Source: an uncultured Lentisphaeria bacterium (GTDB taxonomy: Bacteria > Verrucomicrobiota > Lentisphaeria > Victivallales > Victivallaceae). Taken from it: a DNA stretch of 43,115 bases. The translations under genes and the position numbers were made by a program. The stretch's first letter is position 1. Each line of letters begins with the position of its first letter. Location: NCBI GenBank assembly GCA_949282965.1, contig CASDQW010000018.1:1-43115 (forward strand), in the 5' to 3' direction. Below are positions 25,815 through 34,639 of the stretch, piece by piece. The notes beneath the pieces are model-generated. The model made no database searches. It was not told where the DNA came from and saw only the letters and a list, made by a program, of their open reading frames with translations.

Positions 25815-26111
25815 ATGTCTCAAACGACCATCAAGCCCCTGGGCGACCGCGTCCTGCTCGAAATCCGCGAAAGCGCGGAACAGATGAAGGGCGGCATTCT
25901 CATCCCCGATACGGCCAAGGAAAAACCGCAGGAATACACGGTGATTGCGCTGGGTACCGGCAAGCTGGATGACAAAGGCGCCAAAATCCCGTTTGATGTC
26001 AAGGTCGGCGACATCGTACTGACCAGCCGTTACGGCGGCAGCGAAGTCAAAGTCGGCGACAAGGAATACAAAATCGTTGGTCAGGATGACATCCTGGCGA
26101 TCGTTGGCTGA
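25815..26111 (+). CDS. groES: co-chaperonin GroES
   Basis: A 98-residue co-chaperonin that caps the GroEL barrel in the cytoplasm. The family pattern is complete: [14 protein letters not shown] at the start, a mobile loop ([31 protein letters not shown]) with the GGI(L)IPDTA motif, [24 protein letters not shown] and DDILAIVG at the end. AAAAGGAG lies 7 bases before the ATG. groEL follows after 50 bp, so the two are one operon. No separate promoter with good boxes was found in the 115 bp after dnaK, which suggests joint transcription from the dnaK promoter (inference). Confidence 0.98.
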   Translation: MSQTTIKPLGDRVLLEIRESAEQMKGGILIPDTAKEKPQEYTVIALGTGKLDDKGAKIPFDVKVGDIVLTSRYGGSEVKVGDKEYKIVGQDDILAIVG

Positions 26112-26155
26112 GCCTGCGATATTCTGCTGAAATTACTAACTGCAAGGAGTTTTGA

Positions 26156-27796
<1,641 letters not shown>

Positions 27797-27829
27797 TTCA
27801 TCGGACGTCCGGCTTTTGCCGAACAGACG

Positions 27830-27867
27830 ACACGCCGAACCGGATTTCCGGTTCGGCGTGTTTTTTT
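27830..27867 (+). terminator. strong Rho-independent terminator after groEL
   Basis: ACACGCCGAACCGG (27830-27843) pairs perfectly with CCGGTTCGGCGTGT (27848-27861) around a four-base loop, followed by a run of T to 27867. Confidence 0.95.
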
Positions 27868-27970
27868 GTATTGAACAAATGGGGTTACAAGAGGAGAACG
27901 CCAAGTAGAGCGTCACCATTCCAGCAGGAACAGTCTTCACGAAAAGGTACGATCAGAACGAACTCCGGTA

Positions 27971-28006
27971 AAAACAAAATGGCCGGCACGGGAAAACCCG
28001 CACCGG
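27971..28006 (-). terminator. terminator of the pseudopilin gene
   Basis: On the minus strand CCGGTGCGGG (28006-27997), loop TTTT, CCCGTGCCGG (27992-27983) form a 10-bp stem with two G-U pairs. After GCC-ATTTT it continues as TTTTGTTTT, the T-rich tail. It lies 23-58 bp after the pseudopilin stop. Confidence 0.7.
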
Positions 28007-28028
28007 TCCAGGAAAGATTGCACCGGAT

Positions 28029-28805
28029 TTATTTCTTGACCGCGAAATAATACGTGCTGTCGGCGGCGGCAGGATAGGAAATGCGCTTTTTCCCGGTATA
28101 AAGTTCGACGTTTTTCATGGCGGAGGCATGGCCATCCGCCCAGGCGATCGGCATGGTAGTGCGATTGTCGTGGCGCCCGTCGATCCAGCTCTGATTGGTG
28201 GAATACACCAGCGCGGCCTGATTAGCATTGGACATGGTATCTGAACTTTCACCGATCACGAAAGTCTCGGACGGCCGATTGATGTTGCCGGCTTTGGTCG
28301 CACACAACGTCGAAGACGACTTATACCCCAGGTACGGGAACACCGCCCCCTTGCCGTTCCCAAAATTATAACCATAACCGCCACCACTCTGAGCCACGGT
28401 CCCGGTATCGGGATTCAAATATGCGGAAACCCCGGAAACCTGCATCGACTCCGGCAGCCAGCTCGGGCAATGAAATACCCCGCTGGACAGAATTTTCCGG
28501 AAATTCTGACTGGACACGGAAGGTACATTCTTCGAAGTATATGGCAAAATCTGCCCTTTCCAGCTGGCGAATCCCAGGTTGGGAACATTGGGAATCGTCA
28601 CGTTGGAAATCGGCATGAAGTCATCACTGTCTCCGGCATACATGAGCGTCGCCGTGGCCAGCTGTTTCATGTTGGACAGACAGTTGCTTTTCTTGGCCGT
28701 TTCGCGGGCACGGCTGAGCGCCGGGAGCAGCATCCCGGCAAGGATGGCGATGATCGCAATCACGACCAGCAGCTCAATCAGGGTGAATGTTTGTTTTTGT
28801 TTCAT
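28029..28805 (-). CDS. type IV pilin-like (pseudopilin) secreted protein with H...DG C-terminus
   Basis: A 258-residue protein of the pilin-like family greatly expanded in Lentisphaerota. The N-terminus is [19 protein letters not shown]..., a methylation/cleavage motif with the conserved Glu at +5, followed by the [42 protein letters not shown] segment typical of the phylum. The C-terminal part has [20 protein letters not shown], a variant of the H-X9-DG motif. The residue before the FTLIE cleavage point is Thr, not the usual Gly. AAGGAG lies 6 bases before the ATG. Such proteins are thought to be exported and held at the envelope; individual functions are unknown. It stands alone, with its own promoter (28899-28927) and terminator. 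Confidence 0.92.
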   Translation of the reverse strand: MKQKQTFTLIELLVVIAIIAILAGMLLPALSRARETAKKSNCLSNMKQLATATLMYAGDSDDFMPISNVTIPNVPNLGFASWKGQILPYTSKNVPSVSSQNFRKILSSGVFHCPSWLPESMQVSGVSAYLNPDTGTVAQSGGGYGYNFGNGKGAVFPYLGYKSSSTLCATKAGNINRPSETFVIGESSDTMSNANQAALVYSTNQSWIDGRHDNRTTMPIAWADGHASAMKNVELYTGKKRISYPAAADSTYYFAVKK

Positions 28806-28864
28806 ATGCTCTCCTTCCGTAGTCGCATTTTCGACGTCCGAAAAAGACGACGGAACGCGACGTG

Positions 28865-28877
28865 TTACAACTTGTAA
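28865..28877. promoter_or_regulatory. palindrome in the pseudopilin leader
   Basis: TTACAA (28865-28870), one base, TTGTAA (28872-28877): a perfect 13-bp inverted repeat, flanked by GTG and TCAC. It lies just downstream of the predicted transcription start of the pseudopilin gene, a usual place for a repressor operator. Confidence 0.4.
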
Positions 28878-28898
28878 TCACACACCTTCCTGCCCTTA

Positions 28899-28927
28899 AT
28901 TATATCAAATTTTTCACCCGGAAACAA
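28899..28927 (-). promoter_or_regulatory. promoter of the pseudopilin gene
   Basis: On the minus strand TTGTTT (28927-28922), a 17-bp spacer and TATAAT (28904-28899). Predicted start is near 28892, leaving a leader of about 87 bases before the ATG. Confidence 0.65.
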
Positions 28928-29026
28928 TACCTGTCAGGAAAGTTGCCTCAAAAAACTGATTAATCTGATTCTTTTTGTTGCTCAGTTGATCTTTCTCGCA
29001 GCCAACCAGATTCCCGCATCCGGGCT

Positions 29027-29055
29027 TTGCATTTCGGGGCGACGGCATGTATATT
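29027..29055 (+). promoter_or_regulatory. promoter of the ymdB-nadC-ruvA region
   Basis: TTGCAT (29027-29032), 17-bp spacer, TATATT (29050-29055), with TG just before the -10 box. Predicted start near 29062, 25 bases before the ATG at 29087. It is divergent from the pseudopilin promoter. Confidence 0.72.
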
Positions 29056-29086
29056 TTCCAGAGAAGCAATCAGGAAGGATTTAGGT

Positions 29087-29875
29087 ATGAATCTGCTTTT
29101 TATCGGCGACATCGTCGGCAGCGGCGGCCGCAAGGCGGTCCAGTCGCTGGTGCCGGATCTGCGCCGGGAATTCAATATCCAGTTCGTCATCGCCAATGCG
29201 GAAAATTCCGCCGCGGGCAACGGACAGACCGCGCGCTGCCTTCAGGAAATGGCGAACGTCGTCGATGTTTTCACGGCCGGGGATCACGTCTGGGACCAGA
29301 GGGGCTTTGAAAGTGAAATCAAAAACCTGTCGAATTTCGTGCGCCCGGCCAATCTGTCCAATCGCCAGCCGGGACGCGGATTCGGCGTTTTCCGCAATCC
29401 CGGGGGCGGCGACATCGCGGTCATCGGTCTGCTGGGGAAAGTCTTCATGCGTGACAGTGCCTACTGCCCGTTCGAAACCGTCGACCGGATTCTGCGCGAA
29501 CTGCCGGGAACTGTCAAAACCGTTATTGTCGACTTTCACGCCGAGGCCACCAGTGAAAAGCTGGCCATGGCGTACTTTCTGGAGGGCCGCGTCACCGCGG
29601 TGCTCGGTACCCATACCCATGTCCCGACCGCGGACGCCCGGATCCTCCCCGGCGGCACCGCCGCGCAAACCGACGTCGGCATGGTCGGCGCGGAACGTTC
29701 CGTACTCGGTCGTGATGTCACGGATGTGCTCTACAAGTTCACCACCGGCATGCCGGGAAGACTGAATGTCGTGGAAAAAGGCGTCATCCGCCTGGATGCC
29801 GCGGTCATCACCTATGATCATCTCACCGGACGGGCGAGCGCCATCCGGCCGATTTCGCGGGAATTTGCGGTATAA
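29087..29875 (+). CDS. YmdB-family metallophosphoesterase
   Basis: A 262-residue cytoplasmic metallophosphoesterase of the YmdB/TIGR00282 family; the Bacillus member hydrolyses cyclic nucleotides and affects biofilm and nanotube formation. Metal-binding motifs are in order: GDIVGSGGRKAV (residues 7-18), ANAENSAAGNG, GDHVWDQ, DFHAEATSEK and GTHTHVPTADARILPGGTAAQTDVGMVG. These match the family closely. AGGAAGGA lies 9-10 bases before the ATG. In many bacteria this gene sits near rny or recombination genes; here nadC and ruvA follow (gap to nadC 30 bp), so the three are probably one transcript. The natural substrate in this organism is not known. Confidence 0.93.
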   Translation: MNLLFIGDIVGSGGRKAVQSLVPDLRREFNIQFVIANAENSAAGNGQTARCLQEMANVVDVFTAGDHVWDQRGFESEIKNLSNFVRPANLSNRQPGRGFGVFRNPGGGDIAVIGLLGKVFMRDSAYCPFETVDRILRELPGTVKTVIVDFHAEATSEKLAMAYFLEGRVTAVLGTHTHVPTADARILPGGTAAQTDVGMVGAERSVLGRDVTDVLYKFTTGMPGRLNVVEKGVIRLDAAVITYDHLTGRASAIRPISREFAV

Positions 29876-29905
29876 GAAACATTTAACTCATCGGGAGAAA
29901 AAGAT

Positions 29906-30790
29906 ATGAAACATATTCCGGAGATTGACTGGACCAGAGTCGATGCGCTGATCGAACTGGCGATCAATGAAGATCTGGATGGCACAGGGGATGTTACCAC
30001 CCTGGCGGTAGTGCCTGCGGACAAACGTGCCCGGGCGGTGTTGCGCTGCAAACAGCAGGATATGGTGGTAGCTGGTCAGGAGGTGGCGGAACGGGTGTTC
30101 GCCCGACTGGATCCTCTGGCCACCTACCGGGTACTCAAACCCGACGGCAGTTGCTGTGCGAAGGGAGAAATCATTGCAGAAGTAACCGGTTCGGCGCAGG
30201 CACTGCTGACGGCGGAGCGGACTGCCCTGAATTTTCTGCAGCGGTTGTGCGGCATTGCCACCGTTTCGGCGCGCTATGCCGCTGCGCTGGAAGGGACTTC
30301 GACCGTGGCCCTGGATACGCGGAAAACCACTCCGGGATTCCGGAATCTGGAAAAATACGCCGTGGCTGTCGGCGGCGCGACCAATCACCGCACCGGCCTG
30401 TTCGACCGGGCCATGATCAAGGACAACCACCGCGAACTGGCTGCGATGGAAGGTCCCGGCGGCATCGCCCGTTCGGTGGCACGGGTCCGGCACGCCTACC
30501 CCGATCTGGAAATTGAGGTGGAAGCCGACCGGCTTGAAGAGGTCCGCGAGGCAGCGGACGCGGGCGCCGATTACATTCTGCTGGACAACATGTCCGACGA
30601 GATGATGGCCGAAGCCGTGAAAATCAATGCCGGACGCGCCCGGCTGGAGGCTTCCGGCGGCATCACCCTCGAACGGCTGCCCGCCATCGGCAAAATCGGC
30701 GTGGATTTCGTCTCCGCCGGCGCCCTGACGCATTCGGTCAAAGCGGCGGACATCTCCATGGACATCGTCCCGATGGAAGTGGAGGACTGA
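29906..30790 (+). CDS. nadC: nicotinate-nucleotide diphosphorylase (carboxylating)
   Basis: A 294-residue quinolinate phosphoribosyltransferase, which makes nicotinate mononucleotide from quinolinate and PRPP in de novo NAD synthesis. Landmarks: NEDLDGTGDVTTLAV (residues 17-31), ERTALNFLQRLCGIAT, LDTRKTTPGFRNLEKYAVAVGGATNHRTGLFDRAMIKDNH with the Arg, Lys and His residues that bind substrate, IEVEADRLEE, DYILLDNMS and EASGGITLERL. Full length. GGGAGAAAAAG stands 4-8 bases before the ATG. ruvA starts 4 bases after the stop. nadA and nadB are not in the window. Confidence 0.97.
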   Translation: MKHIPEIDWTRVDALIELAINEDLDGTGDVTTLAVVPADKRARAVLRCKQQDMVVAGQEVAERVFARLDPLATYRVLKPDGSCCAKGEIIAEVTGSAQALLTAERTALNFLQRLCGIATVSARYAAALEGTSTVALDTRKTTPGFRNLEKYAVAVGGATNHRTGLFDRAMIKDNHRELAAMEGPGGIARSVARVRHAYPDLEIEVEADRLEEVREAADAGADYILLDNMSDEMMAEAVKINAGRARLEASGGITLERLPAIGKIGVDFVSAGALTHSVKAADISMDIVPMEVED

Positions 30791-30794
30791 AGCC

Positions 30795-31406
30795 ATGATC
30801 GCCCGACTGCGGGGAGAATTGCTGGAATCCGCTTACACCAACTGCGTCGTTGACGCCGGGGGTGTGGGGTATGACGTCTCCATTCCGCTGTCTACATTTG
30901 AAAAACTGCCGCACCCCGGAGGCCGGGTGGATCTGTACATTCATACTCAGGTGCGGGAGGACGCGATCGTGCTGTTCGGCTTCGCCACCCGGGAGGAACG
31001 GGAACTCTTCCGGCAGCTGCTCAATGTCTCGGGCATTGGAGGAAAGCTGGCCTTGAATGTTTTAAGCACCATGCCGGTGCCGAACTTCTGCGCCGCGATC
31101 GCCGCCGGCGACCTGAAACTCCTCAGTCGGATCAGCGGCATCGGCAAACGGACCGCGGAACGCATGGTAGTGGAATTAAAGGAACGTTTGAACTCGCTTG
31201 GCGGCGGTGCGCCGACCGCTGCGGATGCGGCGGCGACGCCGGCGCTCGCGTCCGCGGCCAACGACGCGGCCCTGGCGCTGGAACAGCTCGGATTCAAACG
31301 CGACGCGGTGGACAAGACGCTGCGGCGGCTGCTTGCGGAACTGCCTCCAGAAGAGTGCGGTTGCGAAAATCTGCTGCGCCGGGCGCTGCAACTTCTGAAT
31401 TTTTAA
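30795..31406 (+). CDS. ruvA: Holliday junction branch migration protein RuvA
   Basis: A 203-residue DNA-binding subunit that recognises four-way junctions and loads the RuvB motor. Domain I (MIARLRGELLESAYTNCVVDAGGVGYDVSIP, an OB fold), domain II with two helix-hairpin-helix motifs (LLNVSGIGGKLALNVLS and LISRISGIGKRTAERMVVELKERL) and domain III (AALALEQLGFKRDAVDKTLRRLL), the RuvB contact, are all present. The gene starts 4 bases after nadC; GAAG at the nadC stop may serve as a weak ribosome site, so translational coupling is likely. ruvB and ruvC are not in the window. Confidence 0.96.
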   Translation: MIARLRGELLESAYTNCVVDAGGVGYDVSIPLSTFEKLPHPGGRVDLYIHTQVREDAIVLFGFATREERELFRQLLNVSGIGGKLALNVLSTMPVPNFCAAIAAGDLKLLSRISGIGKRTAERMVVELKERLNSLGGGAPTAADAAATPALASAANDAALALEQLGFKRDAVDKTLRRLLAELPPEECGCENLLRRALQLLNF

Positions 31407-31426
31407 TACGGAAAGGAATCGTTTTC

Positions 31427-32392
31427 ATGAAACATCTGGCAGGGTGCCTGGCCGCGGCGACCGCCGCGCTGCTGCTGCTGGCTTTCGGCTGCGGCGAAAA
31501 TTCCGGCAAGACGGAAAAAATCAAAATCGGCGTTTCCATTCCCAGCGCGGATCACGGCTGGACCGGCGGCGTGGTCTGGCATGCCCAGCGCGCCAAGGAG
31601 GAACTGGAGGCCGCCCATCCGGACGTGGAAGTCCTGATCTCCACCGCCCGCGACGCCGCCGAACAGGTGGACAAGGTGGAAAACCTGCTGGTGCAGGGCA
31701 TCCGCGCCCTGGTCATCCTGCCGCAGGAGCCGGGTCCGCTGACCGGCGTCTGCGAACAGGTCAAGGCCCGGGGGGTCAAACTCGTCGTTGTGGACCGCGG
31801 TCTGGACCGGGACATTCAGGATCTCACCATCGCCGGGGACAATGCCGGTTTCGGGCGGGCCGGAGCGGAAGCCATGGCCGAATTTCTCGGCGGCAAGGGT
31901 AAGATTCTGATCATGGAAGGCATCCCCTGCGCGGTCAATTCCGACCGGGTCAACGCCTTCAACGAAGTCATCCGGAAATACCCGGACATCACCGTTCTGG
32001 ATTCCCAGTCCGCCTACTGGGACCCGGAAAAAGGCCTGAAGCTGATGGAAAACTACCTCCAGAAGTATCCGGAAATCGACGCCGTCTGGGTCGGTGACGA
32101 CGACGTGCTGCTCGGCGCCCTCAAGGCCTATGAGGAATCCGGACGCAAGGACATCCGCTGCTTCATCGGCGGCGCCGGCGCCAAACGGGTGGTGAAAATG
32201 GTGCTGGACGGCAATCCGCTTGTGCCGTTCGACGTCACCTATCCGCCGGGCATGGTGGCTACCGGCATGGAACACGCGCTGGCGCTGGCCCGGGGCAAGG
32301 CCCTGACCGATCAGAAACGGGTGGTCGTTCCGGCAGAGGTCATCAACCGGGACAATGCCGAAAAGTTCTATTTCCCCGATTCTGTTTTCTGA
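31427..32392 (+). CDS. sugar-type ABC substrate-binding lipoprotein
   Basis: A 321-residue periplasmic binding protein of the RbsB/LacI-type fold (family of ribose, galactose and xylose binders). The signal peptide ends in a lipobox (LAFGC, Cys22), so the protein is a lipoprotein. The fold is visible: KIGVSIPSADHGWTGGVVWHAQRAKEEL (first lobe), ALVILPQEPGPLTGVCEQVKARGVKLVVVDR, IAGDNAGFGRAGAEAMAEFLGG, ILIMEGIPCAVNSDRVNAFNEVI and DAVWVGDDDVLLGALKAYEESG. GAAAGGA lies 9 bases before the ATG at 31427; the frame is open further upstream into ruvA but without the signal peptide. No permease or ATPase gene of a sugar importer is adjacent, so its transporter is elsewhere or it acts as a sensor. Confidence 0.9.
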   Translation: MKHLAGCLAAATAALLLLAFGCGENSGKTEKIKIGVSIPSADHGWTGGVVWHAQRAKEELEAAHPDVEVLISTARDAAEQVDKVENLLVQGIRALVILPQEPGPLTGVCEQVKARGVKLVVVDRGLDRDIQDLTIAGDNAGFGRAGAEAMAEFLGGKGKILIMEGIPCAVNSDRVNAFNEVIRKYPDITVLDSQSAYWDPEKGLKLMENYLQKYPEIDAVWVGDDDVLLGALKAYEESGRKDIRCFIGGAGAKRVVKMVLDGNPLVPFDVTYPPGMVATGMEHALALARGKALTDQKRVVVPAEVINRDNAEKFYFPDSVF

Positions 32393-32396
32393 TTTC

Positions 32397-33809
32397 ATGC
32401 GCCGCGCTCCGCTCCAGTTTGATGAAGACCCGGCCTACCGCGCGGCGGCGGCGCTGGTCTCGGAACTGCGCGCGGCGGGGTTCGGCGCCTGGATCGTCGG
32501 CGGCGCGGTGCGGGACCGGCTCTGCGGCAAAAAACCGGAGGATTACGATCTGGCCACCACCGCGCATCCGGAGGAGCTGGCCGCCCGTTACCCGGAACAG
32601 TTGAAACTTGTCGGCGCCTGTTTCGGCGTGGCATTGCTGGAACGGGACGGACGGAATTTTGAAATCGCCACCCTGCGGGAAGAGCGCAATTATCAGGATG
32701 GGCGCCATCCGGAACAGGTCCGCTATACAACTGATCCGGAAATCGACGCGCAGCGGCGGGATTTTACGGTCAATGCGCTCTTTTTCGACCCGGAACGCCG
32801 CGAGGTACTGGATTTCACCGGCGGGCTGGCGGACCTCCAATCGGGCGTTCTCCGCACCGTCGGCGACCCGCGGCGGCGCTTCCGGGAGGATTATCTGCGC
32901 ATGCTGCGGCTGGTGCGTTTCGCCGCGCGACTGCGTTTCGCCATTGCACCGGAAACGGCGGCGGCGGCCCGCGAACTGGCACCACTTGCCGGAGAGCTCG
33001 CCCCGGAACGGGTCCGCGCCGAACTGACCGCGCTGTTGACCGGTCCCGCGCCGGCCCGGGCGGTACGGCTGCTGCATGAACTCGGGCTGCTGCACCGGCT
33101 GCTGCCGGAGGTCGCGGCGCTGGACGGAGTGGAGCAGCCGCCGGAATTTCACCCGGAAGGAGATGTTTTCACCCACACGCTGTTGATGCTTGCCCACCTG
33201 CGCTGCGCCGGACCGGAGCTGGCCTGGAGCGTCCTGCTGCACGACATCGGCAAGGCAACGACCCGGCATCGGGACGAAACCGGCCGCATCCGTTTTTTCG
33301 GCCACGAGGCGAAAGGCGCGGACATGGCGACGGACATCACCCGGCGGCTGCGGTTCCCGATCGACCAGCAGAACGCCATCGAATCCGCGGTGCGCCGTCA
33401 TATGCGTTTTGCCCAGGTGGAGCAGATGAAAGAGACCACGCTGCGGAAACTGCTGGCGTCCCCGACCTTTCCACTGGAGCTGGAACTCAACCGGCTCGAC
33501 TGCCTGGCCAGTCATGGTCTGTTCACCCCATATCTGCGGCTGCTGGACGAGGTCCGCCGCCGGCAGGGGGAACTTGCGCTGCCCCCGCCGCTGGTGCAGG
33601 GACGCCATCTGCTGGCCGCCGGATTTGCGCCCGGTCCCGCATTCGGCCGGGTTCTGACCGCCCTTTACGAACGGCAGCTCGGCGGCGAATTCCAGTCCCG
33701 CGAGGAGGCGCTCCGGGCCGCCGCCCTTCTGCTGTCCTCCCGGCGGGCGCCCAACGCCGCTTTCGTTCAGGCCAATTCGAGAAAGATTTCCTCCAGCGAC
33801 AGCGACTGA
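32397..33809 (+). CDS. CCA-adding tRNA nucleotidyltransferase / poly(A) polymerase family protein with HD domain
   Basis: A 470-residue class II nucleotidyltransferase. The head domain has WIVGGAVRDRLCGKKPEDYDLATTAHPEEL (residues about 32-61), with GG, RD and the DxD metal pair in EDYDLAT. RRDFTVNALFFDPERREVLDFTGGLADLQ and RFREDYLRMLRLVRFAARLRF are the RRDF and ERxRxE-like nucleotide-selecting regions. An HD domain (HTLLMLAHL, SVLLHDIGKATT, FGHEAKGA) follows. These enzymes add or repair the tRNA 3' CCA; some in this family are poly(A) polymerases. The ATG at 32397, 4 bases after the lipoprotein gene stop, lacks a clear ribosome site. The last 43 bases overlap the convergent ABC ATPase gene end. 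Confidence 0.9.
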   Translation: MRRAPLQFDEDPAYRAAAALVSELRAAGFGAWIVGGAVRDRLCGKKPEDYDLATTAHPEELAARYPEQLKLVGACFGVALLERDGRNFEIATLREERNYQDGRHPEQVRYTTDPEIDAQRRDFTVNALFFDPERREVLDFTGGLADLQSGVLRTVGDPRRRFREDYLRMLRLVRFAARLRFAIAPETAAAARELAPLAGELAPERVRAELTALLTGPAPARAVRLLHELGLLHRLLPEVAALDGVEQPPEFHPEGDVFTHTLLMLAHLRCAGPELAWSVLLHDIGKATTRHRDETGRIRFFGHEAKGADMATDITRRLRFPIDQQNAIESAVRRHMRFAQVEQMKETTLRKLLASPTFPLELELNRLDCLASHGLFTPYLRLLDEVRRRQGELALPPPLVQGRHLLAAGFAPGPAFGRVLTALYERQLGGEFQSREEALRAAALLLSSRRAPNAAFVQANSRKISSSDSD

Positions 33810-34639
33810 ATCCGGAAAACGCCGATCCGCTGCTGCTGCAATGCCGCCGCCACGGCCGCTTCCGGCGCCGTCGTCACCACACGCAGCGTATCCGCCAGTC
33901 GTTCCCGCCGGGTTTCTCCGGGAAGCGTACCGGGACTCTCCGCCGCCGCCAGCCGGACTTCCCGCCAGCGCCCCCGCAGGTCTTCGACGGAATCCTCCGC
34001 CACCATCCGCCCTTCACGCAAAATTCCTACCCGATCGCAGATTCCGGTCAACTCCCCGATCTGATGGGTGGAGAAACAGACCGTGCACCCCGATTCCGCC
34101 AGCAGTTCCAGAATGACGTCCAGCCATTCCCGCCGCGCCGCCGGATCCAGTCCCAGCAGCGGATCGTCCAGCAGCAATAGCTCCGGTCGTCGTCCAAGCA
34201 CGCCCAGCAGGGCGGCCTTCCCCACCGTCCCGCAGGAAAAATCCCCGATCCGTCCCGTCTCCGGCAACTGCAGCCGACGGCACAGCGCGGTCACCAGCGC
34301 GTCATCCCACCGTTCGGGAAAAAACGCCTGCTGATACCGCAGATATTCCGGCAGCGTCATCTCCCGCCACAGGTGCCGGCGCTCCGCCACATACCCGATG
34401 CGTGCCGCCGTTTCCAACCGACAGTTGGCCGGATCCTCTCCCAGCACCCGGACGCGCCCGGCATCCGGCAGCAGCTGCCCGGCAAGAAGCCGCATCAGCG
34501 TGGTCTTGCCGGCGCCGTTGCGTCCCAGCAGAGCGTAACAGCTGCCCGCGGGAACCCGCAGCGACAACTCCTGCAGAACCGTTTTCCGTCCGAACCGTTT
34601 TTCCACCCGATCCGCCTGTATCGCCACCGCCGCCGTCAT
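33767..34639 (-). CDS. ABC transporter ATP-binding protein with unusual signature motif
   Basis: A 290-residue ABC ATPase acting at the cytoplasmic membrane with the preceding membrane protein. Walker A is GRNGAGKT (39-46) and the H-loop His is at about 192 (STHQIGEL). The C-terminal 80 residues resemble the regulatory tails of CcmA/YtrB-like exporters. Two departures stand out. The signature is FSCGTVGK (134-141) instead of the usual SGGQ/SKGM form. The residue after the Walker B Asp is Asp159 (LLLLDDPLLGLD) instead of the catalytic Glu. Activity may be altered, or this is a lineage variant. The ATG overlaps the stop of the membrane gene (ATGA). Third gene of a GntR-regulated operon. Confidence 0.88.
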   Translation of the reverse strand: MTAAVAIQADRVEKRFGRKTVLQELSLRVPAGSCYALLGRNGAGKTTLMRLLAGQLLPDAGRVRVLGEDPANCRLETAARIGYVAERRHLWREMTLPEYLRYQQAFFPERWDDALVTALCRRLQLPETGRIGDFSCGTVGKAALLGVLGRRPELLLLDDPLLGLDPAARREWLDVILELLAESGCTVCFSTHQIGELTGICDRVGILREGRMVAEDSVEDLRGRWREVRLAAAESPGTLPGETRRERLADTLRVVTTAPEAAVAAALQQQRIGVFRIQSLSLEEIFLELA

